A stretch of DNA of 64,000 nucleotides from Cedecea lapagei. Lineage in GTDB: Bacteria > Pseudomonadota > Gammaproteobacteria > Enterobacterales > Enterobacteriaceae. The notes beneath the pieces were generated by a model. It was not told the origin of the DNA and made no database searches. It saw nothing but the letters and a program-made list of their open reading frames with translations. Where the stretch lies: NCBI RefSeq assembly GCF_900635955.1, contig NZ_LR134201.1, positions 4,712,001 through 4,776,000 of the forward strand. Reading direction: 5' to 3'. Both the position numbers and the translations under genes were made by a program. This document shows, piece by piece, positions 20,072 through 28,743 of the stretch (the first letter of the stretch is position 1; every line of letters begins with the position of its first letter).

Positions 20072-21056
20072 GCGAATTACCGAGCAAAAAACCAGCCGCC
20101 TGGCCGCGCTGCAGGGCGTGCAGTCGGCGCTGAGCGGCGTGGAGGCTTACCAGGGGAATCAGCTGAATAACGCCGAAGGCGGCTCACCGGGCAGCGTGGT
20201 GGGCGTGAACCTCTCCTGGGGCAGCCAGTCGTCGACCTCGACCCAGACGCAGACCTCAAACCAGAGCCAGGGCAGCCAGCTTACCGCCGGGAATAATCTA
20301 ACCATCAGGGCCAGCGAGGGTGACATTCGCGTCCAGGGCAGTGAGCTACAGACCGGCCAGGACATGCTGCTGAACGCGAAGCGTGACGTGCTGCTGGAGT
20401 CGGCGCTTAACAGCCAGAAACTGGATGGCAAAAACGAAAGCCACGGCAGCTCGTTCGGCGTGGGGATCAACTTCGGCAGCGGGGCGAACGGCATTTCGGT
20501 TAACGCCAGCGCCAACAAGGGCAAAGGCAACGAGAAAGGCACCGGCACCTCACATACCGAGACGACGCTGAACGCCGGGGATAACCTCAGCATCGTCAGC
20601 GGGCGGGACTCGACGCTGACCGGAGCGCAGGCGAGCGGCAACAGCGTGAAGATGGACGTGGGCCGCAACCTGACGTTGACCAGCGAGCAGGACACGGACG
20701 ATTACGACGCGAAGCAGAGCAATATGAGCGCCGGAGGCAGCGCGAGTCCAGGCGGAGGGTCGCTGTCGGTCAGCGCCTCGCGGGATAAAATGCACAGTAC
20801 GTACGCGTCGGTGCAGGAGCAGACGGGCATCTTCGCCGGGAAGGGCGGGTTTGACGTGACGGTGGGCGAGCATACGCAACTGAACGGGGCGGTGATTGGC
20901 TCGACGGCGGATGCCGGTAAAAATAAACTGGATACGGGGGCGCTGGGCTTTAAGGACATCGAGAACAGCGCGGAGTACAAGGTAGAGCACCAGAGCGTGG
21001 GCAGCCAGTTCCTGGGAATGTGGCGAACGGTTCCGACTGTACATGCGAACATTTAA
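20072..21056 (+). pseudogene. Truncated second copy of the cdiA distal repeat region
   Basis: About 950 bases nearly identical to 16,900-18,000 of cdiA, in the same direction. It starts at the RITEQKTS segment and runs through LTAGNNLTIRASEGDIRVQG, NGISVNASANKGKGNEKGTG and GFDVTVGEHTQLNG to KVEHQS. Against the main copy it has three internal deletions: about 93 bases just after EQKTS, about 24 bases after EHQS, and about 20 bases that shift the frame near the end. The frame then runs into unrelated sequence and a stop at 21056. It has no signal sequence, no toxin tip and no immunity gene of its own. It looks like the remains of an orphan cdiA-CT module or of a partial tandem duplication. Confidence 0.8.
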
Positions 21057-21164
21057 CCAGTTTTTTACGTAAAGGATCGCGGTTTTCGACATTTTGGTGG
21101 TGAGACGCCTTTATGCCGCGCTATTTAATGATTTACGTTCTGCGATCTCTTTTCTCTGCTGGCT

Positions 21165-21200
21165 ATCCCCTTTAGCCCCGTAAGGTCGGCTAAAGGGGAT
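21165..21200. terminator. Strong hairpin downstream of eptB
   Basis: A perfect 13-bp stem (ATCCCCTTTAGCC / GGCTAAAGGGGAT, 10-base loop) lies 21 bases after the eptB stop. No clear T tract follows on the minus strand, so it may act as a 3' stabiliser rather than an intrinsic terminator. Confidence 0.45.
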
Positions 21201-21220
21201 GTTATGCAGCCATCAGAAAA

Positions 21221-22906
21221 CTAGTTCGTGGCTTTGTTCGGTATATGACACCAGTTGTTATTCTCGTTAATCCCGCCGTTGGGTGAGGTATAACCCAGGC
21301 AGCCGAGGATAGTGTCGTACAGCTCAACGTGGCGGTGCGGGATCTTCATTTTTGCCTGTTCCTGCAAATGCCTGAAGGACTCGGCAAACGTCGGGTTTTC
21401 CAGATACTTGTCCGAGGCCCAAATCATCAGCGGAACGCGGAACTGCTCAGGCGGCGCCATCTCACGCGGCGTGCCGTGCAGGTGCATGGAGTCGCTGATG
21501 GATTCGCCGTGGTCTGCGGCGTAGAACACAATCGCCTTTTTATCGCGTACCTGGTCGATCACGCTGTCGATCATCGTATCAATGTACAGCACCGAGTTAT
21601 CAAAGGCGTTGATCAGGTTTTCCTTTGGGCAACCGCCATTATTGATGTTGATGCACTCCGGCGTCCATTTTGCAAAGCTGCGTGGATAGCGCTGGGCGTA
21701 GGAGAAGTGGGAGCCTTTAGTGTGCAGGATAATAAGATGCTTGCCGTCAGGGTTCTGCTTAAGGGACTGCTTCATTTCGTCAACCAGCAGCATATCGTCC
21801 ACGGTTTTACCACGGTTGCGCGGCTCAGCGGCAATCTGCTCGCGGAAGGCTAAACTGTCCGGCATGGCGTTTTTGTAGAACCAGACTTCGCTTTGCATGG
21901 CATACAGGTCGGAGCTAAAGCCGAGCTGTTTTAGTACCGCAAAGACATTCTGCTCTTTCAACGTACGCTGAGGGTTATCCTCGGTTCCGCCCTCCCGCAC
22001 GAACATGCAGCGCAGCGAAAGCTTGGTGGCGGTGTCGCAGGACTGGCCGTGGAAAGCCACCAGGTTTTTCTCTTTCGACAGTTTTGGTGTGGTGTCGCGA
22101 TCGTAGCCAAGCAGACCCATATGATCCCAGCGAGTTGTCTCGCCGATGATAAACACCACGTAGGTATCGTCCAGGCCCGGAGGCGTGACGTAGGTAAATT
22201 TCTTCGTCGGGTTCATCAGTGAGCCGTTGCCGTCGGACTCGTCGGCCTGGGCCCAGGCAAACAGCCCCAGCGAGGAGACCCAGTTGACCGGGACATATGA
22301 ACTCGCCACGACCCCGCCATAGCTTGCCATGTCGGTCGTGGAACCACGTTCATCGTTGGACTGCATTTCACCCAGAGTGCGCAGCGGCGCCCAAACCAGC
22401 AAACCAGCCGCGACGACAATAGCGATGTTCTTGATGCGCTGACCGGGGGTTTTCAGCTGCTGAAGCAGCGTGTCCCGTGACCTGTTCGTCCAGATCAAAT
22501 AAAGCGGAATAATGCTGACCAGCACCATCCAGATGGCAAAGTGATAGCCCACGACTTCTTTTGACAGGTCGATATCGGTCGTCATCACCGAGGCAATAAT
22601 GCCGTAGCCAATCACCACGTTGAAGAAGGTCATGTAGTAGCTGGCTGCGACCGAACAGAGCACCACAAAGGTGGCCAGCACGCGCCAGAGGTTGCGGCCG
22701 AAAATCGACAGCACTCGGAACAGGAAAAATGTCACCAGCAGGCAGGCGAAAAATTCGGTGGCGGCAGCAAGGCCCTTCCAGGCGATGAAAACCTGGGCGC
22801 GACTGTCAAAACGCTGGTAAAAAACGGAGATATTCAAAAACCAGCCAATGTAGACCCCCAACAGCAAACATAACTTCTGCTGGGACATTGTTTTAAAGTA
22901 ATTCAT
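21221..22906 (-). CDS. eptB: Kdo2-lipid A phosphoethanolamine 7''-transferase EptB
   Basis: Inner-membrane enzyme that moves phosphoethanolamine from phosphatidylethanolamine onto the outer Kdo sugar of LPS, at the periplasmic face. It has 561 residues (E. coli 563). Five N-terminal membrane helices fill about residues 1-185. The sulfatase-like catalytic domain follows, with FIIGETTRWDH binding metal, the nucleophilic Thr in CDTATKLSLRC, and the metal ligands of YAADHGESISDSMHLHGTPRE. The end NGGINENNNWCHIP matches E. coli. In E. coli the gene is controlled by sigma E and the sRNA MgrR. A sigma-E-like promoter is visible upstream. Here it lies between the CDI remnants and ohr instead of next to dppA. 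Confidence 0.96.
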   Translation of the reverse strand: MNYFKTMSQQKLCLLLGVYIGWFLNISVFYQRFDSRAQVFIAWKGLAAATEFFACLLVTFFLFRVLSIFGRNLWRVLATFVVLCSVAASYYMTFFNVVIGYGIIASVMTTDIDLSKEVVGYHFAIWMVLVSIIPLYLIWTNRSRDTLLQQLKTPGQRIKNIAIVVAAGLLVWAPLRTLGEMQSNDERGSTTDMASYGGVVASSYVPVNWVSSLGLFAWAQADESDGNGSLMNPTKKFTYVTPPGLDDTYVVFIIGETTRWDHMGLLGYDRDTTPKLSKEKNLVAFHGQSCDTATKLSLRCMFVREGGTEDNPQRTLKEQNVFAVLKQLGFSSDLYAMQSEVWFYKNAMPDSLAFREQIAAEPRNRGKTVDDMLLVDEMKQSLKQNPDGKHLIILHTKGSHFSYAQRYPRSFAKWTPECININNGGCPKENLINAFDNSVLYIDTMIDSVIDQVRDKKAIVFYAADHGESISDSMHLHGTPREMAPPEQFRVPLMIWASDKYLENPTFAESFRHLQEQAKMKIPHRHVELYDTILGCLGYTSPNGGINENNNWCHIPNKATN

Positions 22907-22943
22907 GCAGGGTATCCTGGCGATGTCAAAATATAAGCGCTAC

Positions 22944-22970
22944 TCAGACCGTGGTACTCGAGCGTAGTTC
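22944..22970 (-). promoter_or_regulatory. Sigma-E-like promoter for eptB
   Basis: GAACTA, then 16 bases, then TCTGA, 38 bases before the eptB start. This matches the sigma-E pattern GGAACTT-N16-TCTGA except at two -35 positions. eptB is a known sigma-E target in E. coli. Confidence 0.55.
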
Positions 22971-23112
22971 TGTATGAGTGTTGAATCCGGGGGAAATTTT
23001 AGATCCGCTTCAAAACTCAGCGGCGGCTAGTAGAGCACAGGACAGGGGGGATGTATGCCGGTATGTGGCGATCCGACCCGTTATTTACATTTTTCGAGTC
23101 GGATCTGTGATG

Positions 23113-23541
23113 TTAGTTAATCACGTTTAACTTCACATCGATATTGCCGCGCGTGGCGTTAGAGTAAGGGCAAACGACGTGGGCTTTTTTCACTAACTCC
23201 TCAGCTTCAGCTTTGTCTATGCCCGGCAGATGAATATCCAACTGGACTTCGATACCAAAACCGGTAGGCAGCGGCCCAATCCCCACATGGCCTTCAATAA
23301 AGGCATCGTTAGGTATCCTCTTTTTCTCCTGGGCGGCAACGTGTTTTAGCGCGCCAAGAAAACAGGCTGAGTAGCCAGCGGCAAAAAGCTGTTCAGGGTT
23401 GGTGACTTCACCTCCGGCGCCGCCCATCTCTTTGGGAACCCCCAGCTTCACGTCCAGCACGCCATCTGAAGAGGTTGCGCGGCCGTCACGGCCCCCGGTG
23501 GCTTTTGCTTTGGCCCGGTACAGCACTTTTTCTAAGGACAT
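23113..23541 (-). CDS. ohr: Organic hydroperoxide resistance protein (Ohr/OsmC family)
   Basis: Thiol peroxidase that reduces organic hydroperoxides, using lipoyl-type reductants in other bacteria. It has 142 residues, the usual Ohr length. The two catalytic cysteines are present in FAAGYSACFLGAL (near residue 60) and AHVVCPYSNATRGN (near residue 124). The arginine of the first loop (ATGGRDGRATSS) is also kept. It begins MSLEKVLYRAKAKATGG. It is a single gene on the minus strand between eptB and yhjX. No OhrR-type regulator is nearby. This gene is not at this place in E. coli K-12, so it is a lineage-specific insertion. Ohr rather than OsmC is favoured by size and sequence. Confidence 0.9.
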   Translation of the reverse strand: MSLEKVLYRAKAKATGGRDGRATSSDGVLDVKLGVPKEMGGAGGEVTNPEQLFAAGYSACFLGALKHVAAQEKKRIPNDAFIEGHVGIGPLPTGFGIEVQLDIHLPGIDKAEAEELVKKAHVVCPYSNATRGNIDVKLNVIN

Positions 23542-23585
23542 TGCGTTTTCCTTCTGTTGAGAACGTCCCTAAAGGATAGACCATA

Positions 23586-23612
23586 GAAAAAGGCCGCCAG
23601 GGTTGGCGGCCT
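23586..23612 (-). terminator. Rho-independent terminator of yhjX
   Basis: A 9-bp GC-rich stem (AGGCCGCCA / TGGCGGCCT, loop of 4) is followed on the minus strand by T5. It lies 24 bases after the yhjX stop. Confidence 0.75.
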
Positions 23613-23635
23613 CCAAAGAGAAATTCCAGGATTAA

Positions 23636-24844
23636 TCAGGCATGGGCATGTTTGTGATTCAGCACTGCACGCACCGGCTGGCGGATCGTGGTGGAGATAG
23701 CCAGGGACAGAATCAGCAGCGCGAAGATGACGCAGAAGGTCACGTAGAAGCCGCCAAACAGCGAAGCGATAATGGAGCCGCAGATGCTGCCGATACCGAA
23801 GCCCAGATAAATCACACCGTAGTTCTTAGTGAGATTGTTCAGCCCGAAGAACTCGCTTACCAGGGAAGGGTAAACGGTGATGGTGCCGCCGAAGTTAAAG
23901 GCAACGCAGGCAATGGCTGCAAAGAACGTCATCTCGCTGAGCGGGGCAAACAGCAGTGCTGTCATACCTACCAGCGAAATCACCTGGCCAATAGTAATCA
24001 CGCGGATGCGGGCGATTTTATCGGACAGAATACCAAGAACGAGGCGGCCGCTCAGGTTAGCAATGGAGATAACGGTGACCGCATTAGCTGCGGATAGCGC
24101 ATCCAGATGAACCATGCCCTGAGCGATATCTTTGGCTACGCCGATGACGTACAGGCCGCTCATGCAGGCCGTCAGGAACATCAGCGCCAGCATCCAGTAT
24201 TGTGGCTGACGCATAGACTCGGCCAGGGTGAAGTCTGTTTTTGCCGCGCCGCCGGCGGTTTTGGTTTCCTGCAGCGGAGCATCTTTCATCATAGTGGCGC
24301 CAAGCAGCACCATGACCATTGCCAGCCCGCCCCAAATCATAAAGGTATTTTCGAGGCCGTAGGAGGCAAGCAGGTGGGTGTCGATGTATTTAAAACCGAG
24401 GCTGCCGAGGCCGTAGGCGCCGATGGAGAAGGCAGAAATAAGACCTTTGCGCTCCGGGAACCACTTCACGCAGTTTGACAGCGTCAGCAGATAGCCTGCG
24501 CCATCGGCCAGACCCACCAGCACGCCAGCGGTGAGCCACAGCATCATCAGGTTGTTAGCGTGTGCGGTGAAGAACAGCCCGGCGCCAAGCAGTACGCCTG
24601 CGGCCATGGTGACCTTACGCACGCCAAAGCGATCCTGCAGTTTGCCCGCAACGGAAGAGGAGATGGCAAGGCCCAGGCTCAGCAGGCCGAAGGAGAATGC
24701 GACCTGGCTGATTGGCGCATCCAGCTTCTGGGCCAGCGCGCTGTTGAACAAGCTCCAGGTATAAACGGAACCCAGTGCAAACTGGGTAATGATGGTCCCG
24801 ATAAGGGTTAACCAGCGAGTACGGTTGTAGTTGGCAGTGTTCAT
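23636..24844 (-). CDS. yhjX: MFS transporter YhjX, pyruvate-induced
   Basis: Major facilitator of the oxalate/formate antiporter-like group with 12 membrane helices, 402 residues as in E. coli. The start MNTANYNRTRWLTLIGTI is followed by GTIITQFALGSVYTWSLFN, and the conserved loop GKLQDRFGVRKVTMAAG lies between helices 2 and 3. In E. coli yhjX is the main target of the YpdA/YpdB pyruvate-sensing two-component system and YhjX is involved in pyruvate handling; its substrate is not firmly settled. Two YpdB-type boxes stand about 80-110 bases upstream here, so the same control is likely. It is followed by its own terminator and then ohr. The E. coli neighbour yhjY is missing. Confidence 0.94.
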   Translation of the reverse strand: MNTANYNRTRWLTLIGTIITQFALGSVYTWSLFNSALAQKLDAPISQVAFSFGLLSLGLAISSSVAGKLQDRFGVRKVTMAAGVLLGAGLFFTAHANNLMMLWLTAGVLVGLADGAGYLLTLSNCVKWFPERKGLISAFSIGAYGLGSLGFKYIDTHLLASYGLENTFMIWGGLAMVMVLLGATMMKDAPLQETKTAGGAAKTDFTLAESMRQPQYWMLALMFLTACMSGLYVIGVAKDIAQGMVHLDALSAANAVTVISIANLSGRLVLGILSDKIARIRVITIGQVISLVGMTALLFAPLSEMTFFAAIACVAFNFGGTITVYPSLVSEFFGLNNLTKNYGVIYLGFGIGSICGSIIASLFGGFYVTFCVIFALLILSLAISTTIRQPVRAVLNHKHAHA

Positions 24845-24923
24845 GGCAGATGTCCTGCGAATCTAAGGGAAGTTATCTGCCGCCTACGATAGCGAAGCGC
24901 CGTTTATTCCAGGAAAAAACGGC

Positions 24924-24954
24924 ATGAAATGCGTGGAGAACGGAATGAAATGCC
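24924..24954 (-). promoter_or_regulatory. YpdB (PyrR) direct-repeat binding site before yhjX
   Basis: On the minus strand GGCATTTCAT, 11 bases, then CGCATTTCAT. This is the known YpdB motif GGCATTTCAT-N11-GGCATTTCAT with a single mismatch in the second half. It lies 80 bases before the yhjX ATG. The rest of the 24845-25205 gap holds the two divergent promoters and no gene. Confidence 0.8.
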
Positions 24955-25205
24955 TGTGAGGTGGTATGAACGGCCTTCATAAGGCTCGGGATGATTTGTT
25001 TGTTAGTGCTTGCTATCATTCTGGTGCGCGTGGTTGCTGTATAGTAAATGTTAAATCATAAATGAGACATGGTTAACAGTTTGCAAAATCTCTGCGGCTA
25101 AATCACCTTTATTTGATCTTGTTTAGGGTTGTGAAACGCCCCGGATTCACTATGGTCAGAGTGTGCATTTGCCTTGGGGCGCGGAAGGTGATGAGGGAGA
25201 AGGAA

Positions 25206-25769
25206 ATGGAACGATGTGGCTGGGTCACTCAGGACCCACAATATCTGGACTATCACGACAAAGAGTGGGGCGTGCCGGTTACCGACGGGCAAAAGCTGTT
25301 CGAAATGATCTGTCTCGAAGGGCAACAGGCCGGGCTGTCGTGGATAACCGTGCTGAAAAAGCGCGAGAACTACCGGAAGCGCTTCAGAAACTTCGACCCT
25401 TATGCCGTGGCGCTCATTCAGCCGGAAGAGGTCGATGAGCTGATGCAGGATGCCGGGATTATTCGTCACCGTGGGAAAATTGAGGCGATTATTACGAACG
25501 CCAAAGCCTACCTCGCGATGGAGGCAAACGGTGAAATGTTTCCGGCGTTCGTCTGGGGATTCGTGAAAAATGAGCCCCAGGTATCGCACACCGCCTTGTC
25601 AAGCGAGATCCCGGCCTTTACGCCGGCGTCGGATGCCTTATCTAAGGCACTGAAGAAGCGCGGCTTTAAATTTGTAGGCTCGACAATCTGCTACTCGTTT
25701 ATGCAGGCCTGTGGCCTGGTCAATGACCATCTGACCGGCTGCTTCTGCCATCCAGATTTTCGCCGATGA
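25206..25769 (+). CDS. tag: DNA-3-methyladenine glycosylase I
   Basis: Constitutive base-excision repair enzyme that removes 3-methyladenine from alkylated DNA. It has 187 residues, the E. coli length. The start ERCGWVTQDPQYLDYHDKEW includes the zinc-binding Cys; further zinc ligands lie in the C-terminal HLTGCFCHPDF. The core QQAGLSWITVLKKRENYRKR and the catalytic-pocket Glu in CLEGQQAGLSW match the family. The ATG at 25206 follows an AGGGAGAAGGAA ribosome site and gives the family length; the longer frame from 25113 adds unrelated residues. The stop overlaps the yiaC start by 4 bases, so the two are translated together. Confidence 0.96.
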   Translation: MERCGWVTQDPQYLDYHDKEWGVPVTDGQKLFEMICLEGQQAGLSWITVLKKRENYRKRFRNFDPYAVALIQPEEVDELMQDAGIIRHRGKIEAIITNAKAYLAMEANGEMFPAFVWGFVKNEPQVSHTALSSEIPAFTPASDALSKALKKRGFKFVGSTICYSFMQACGLVNDHLTGCFCHPDFRR

Positions 25770-26227
25770 TCCGGCCATTTAACCCCGGGGAAATAGATGT
25801 GCTGATGGCTCTCTGGCTTGAGAGTACCATCGCTGGCCATCCGTTTATCGCGGAAAACTACTGGCACGAGAGCGTGAACCTGGTGCGCAATGTCTATATT
25901 CCTCAGTCAAAAACGTGGGTGTACCTGCATGAGGGACAGCTGGTGGGGTTTATCAGCGTTATGGAGAAACAGTTTATCGGCGCGCTGTTTGTTGCGCTTT
26001 CCTGTGCGGGTCAGGGCATCGGCGGCAAGCTGCTGGAGAAGGCCAAAGCGGAATACCCGGCTTTGAGCCTCGAGGTCTACCAGAAAAATTACCGGGCGGT
26101 GCATTTCTATCACCGCCACGGCTTTCGCATAGAGGAAAGCGCGTGGCAGGATGAGACGCAGCACCCGACGTGGATTATGGGCTGGCAGGCGGATCAAACG
26201 CCGTCACAGCAGGTGCCGGCCCTGTAA
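25766..26227 (+). CDS. yiaC: GNAT acetyltransferase YiaC
   Basis: N-acetyltransferase of the GNAT fold, 153 residues (E. coli about 146). E. coli YiaC acetylates lysines on several proteins. The acetyl-CoA loop is present as ALSCAGQGIGGKLLEKAKAE (the Q/RxxGxG/A motif). The late motif LSLEVYQKNYRAVHFYHRHG contains the tyrosine that often acts as general acid. The end WQDETQHPTWIMGWQAD matches the family and is followed by a short extra tail. The start overlaps the tag stop (ATGA). Its 3' end overlaps the 3' end of the convergent bisC by 53 bases, so the extra tail lies inside the bisC region. Confidence 0.9.
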   Translation: MIRPFNPGEIDVLMALWLESTIAGHPFIAENYWHESVNLVRNVYIPQSKTWVYLHEGQLVGFISVMEKQFIGALFVALSCAGQGIGGKLLEKAKAEYPALSLEVYQKNYRAVHFYHRHGFRIEESAWQDETQHPTWIMGWQADQTPSQQVPAL

Positions 26228-28504
26228 ATTTCTCGGCCCAGACGAGGGAGTTATTTGCCGCGCAGCCGTTAGCCAGCCGCGAAGAGGGTATATCCATCGT
26301 GAGGACGTTAACCGCGCCGTTTTTGCAAAGGTTGTTTTCGTCCAGATCGGGCCATGCCCCCTGGTGGATGCAGACCACGCCGGGCCTGATGCCATCGGTA
26401 ACCTGAGCACCCACCAACACCTGCCCGCGAGCATTCCATACGCGCACGACGTCGCCATGAGCGATGCCGCGTGCTTTGGCGTCAATCGGGTGCAGCGTAA
26501 TGGGTTCACGTCCGGCGATGGCATACTGGTCGCGCAGCCCCGCATAGTTTAGCTGGCTGTGCAGGCGGTGAGCCGGATGAGAAGAAAGCAGCTGGAGCTG
26601 GCCGGGGACAGCGTTGCCCTGCCATTCGGTCGGTTCAAGCCAGCTCGGGTGCGGCGGGCAGTCTTCGTAGTTATAGCTGGCAATGCGTTCGGAATAGATC
26701 TCAATTTTGCCGCTCGGCGTTTTGAGCGGGTTCGCCTCAGGATCGTCACGAAAAGCCGAGAAGCGGATGTATTCTGCATTCTTAGCGTTTTCCGGCATTT
26801 CTATCAGCTGGTTAGCTTCCCAGAAATCACCAAACGCAGGCAGCGCTAACCCTTGTGCAGCGCCGCGCTGGCGGGCGATTTGATAGAAACTTTCCAGCCA
26901 CTCAAGCTCGCTTTTCCCTTCGCTGAATCTCGCTTTACCCCCTTCTTCCCATTTTTCACTCAGGTCAGCAAAGATATCGAAATCGTTCCGCGCTTCGCCC
27001 TGCGGAGAAACCACCAGCTTCATCGGCACCAGGTGCTGGTTGCTGTAATCCCCGGTCATCGTCATATCGTTACGTTCGAACGAGGTGGTGACCGGCAGAA
27101 CGATATCGGCGTGTTTTGCCGCTGCCGTCCAGAAGCACTCGGAGATAACGATCAGTTCCGGTTTTTGCCAGGCCGCGGCAAGGCGATGGGTGTCCTGATG
27201 ATGGGTGAAGTTGCTGCCGCCCGCCCACCAAAGCATGCGGAGGTCTGGGAAGGTATGCTGCTGCCCGTTATGCTGGTAAGTCCCGCCAGGGTTTTCCAGC
27301 GCCTCGACTATTCGCGCTACGGGTATTTTCTCCACCGCGTCGGTGCCGCCGGCCAGCGAGCCCTGCAGCGAGCCGAGTACCGCCGCGCTGCGGGTTGGGT
27401 TGCCGCCGTTGGCAAAATGGTAGGAGAGTCCGAAGCCGCCACCCGGGGTACCGATCTGGCCGAGCATAGCCGCCAGCGTCACCAGCATCCAGTGCTTCTG
27501 CTCGCCATACTGCTGGCGTTGCATGCCCCAGCCGGCCATCAGCATGGTGCGTTTGTGGCTGAAAAGATCCGCCAGTTTTTCGATGGTTGCAGCCGGAATG
27601 CCGCAGATTTCAGCCGCCCAGGCTGCATTTTTTGAAACGCCGTCGCTCTTGCCGAGGAGGTAGGCTTCAAATTTGTCATAACCGTAGGTGCAGCGGGCGA
27701 GAAAGCGGTGTCGTGTCTGCCCTGAATAACGAGCGTGTGGGCAATGCCAAGCATCAGCGCGACGTCGGTGCCCATATGCGGGGCGAGCCATTCGGCACGT
27801 TCGCCGAAGAAGTCGACGGTTTCTGAGCGCATTGGGTCGATGGCGATAATCGTTTTACCGCTGTTTTTTAACTGCTCGAAGTACTTCACGCCCTGCTCGT
27901 CGCTGGCGTTCCAGGCGATTTTCAGCGTGTTAAGCGGGTTCGCGCTCCACAGCACGACGACTTCGCTGTTCTCAAGCAGCAGCGGCCAGCTGGTCTGCTG
28001 CTGGTAAACCTCGTTGGAGCCAACCACGTAAGGCATGATCACCTGAGCGGCGCCGGTGGAGTAGTCTCCGGAGTGCCCGGTATAACCCCCGGCCAGGCTC
28101 ATGTAGCGCTGAAGCAGCGTGGAGGCTTTATGCAGCACGCCGTTGGAGCGCCAGCCGTAGGAGCCTGCGAATATAGCCGCCGGGCCGTAGCTCTCGCGAA
28201 TGCGTTTATGCTGCTGATGAATCAGCGTCAGCGCGTCATCCCAGCTAATGCGGACGTAATCATCTTTACCGCGAATGCCCTGAGGCTTATCCGGTGAGGC
28301 CAGAAATCCTTTACGCGCCATAGGAAACGCAACGCGAGCTTTGCTGTGGACCTGATCCGGCACCGCGCTCTGCAGGGAGTTATGATGACCGGTTTCGAGC
28401 GCACCGCGGGAGTGATAAACCCGCTGGCCGTCGGTTTCGACCAGCATGGGGCCCCAGTGTGCAGCCGTGAGGATCTGTTTACGAGAAGAAGATGAATTAG
28501 CCAA
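26175..28504 (-). CDS. bisC: Biotin sulfoxide reductase BisC (one 1-nt frameshift as read)
   Basis: Molybdopterin-guanine-dinucleotide enzyme of the DMSO-reductase family. It reduces biotin-S-oxide and methionine-S-oxide in the cytoplasm. One base is missing near 27699-27702 (GHDTAF joins LARCTYGYDKFEAYLLGK when one C is added). With it restored the protein is about 776 residues (E. coli 777). Clear family stretches are FAGSYGWRSNGVLHKASTLL with the molybdenum-ligand Ser in GDYSTGAAQ, VLWSANPLNTLKIAWNASDE, MAGWGMQRQQYGEQKHW and SSHPAHRLHSQLNY. The start is taken as the TTG at 28504, giving LANSSSSRKQ as in E. coli, with GGAG 6 bases upstream; an ATG at 28546 is the alternative. It converges with and overlaps yiaC. 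As read, it would be inactive. Confidence 0.9.
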
Positions 28505-28691
28505 TTTGGGCTCCGCGATTGCAGGCGGTGGGGTTACCCCACTCAATGTATGACAACGATTCAGAAAACTTACAGGAATTTTCTACACGATTTGCCGTCA
28601 TAATCAATCGCTGCCTTAGTATGCGGCACCTTAGCGGTGGGCGTTGGTGATCTCCCTGAGCGTAAGGCACTTCGATAGAGCGCTTTTTACT

Positions 28692-28726
28692 ATCAAAAAC
28701 CGGCGCCTGGTGCGCCGGTTTTTGAT
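28692..28726 (-). terminator. Terminator after bcsG
   Basis: A perfect 15-bp stem (ATCAAAAACCGGCGC / GCGCCGGTTTTTGAT, loop of 5) lies 17 bases after the bcsG stop. The T5 lies within the right arm on both strands, so it can stop transcription from either side. Confidence 0.7.
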
Positions 28727-28743
28727 CACTTTAAAGGTAACGG

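Noticed and set aside
19799..21220. Insertion sequence or attachment site around the cdiA duplicate
   Set aside because: No transposase, no matching terminal inverted repeats and no tRNA-type direct repeats were found. The junctions look like recombination or deletion scars.
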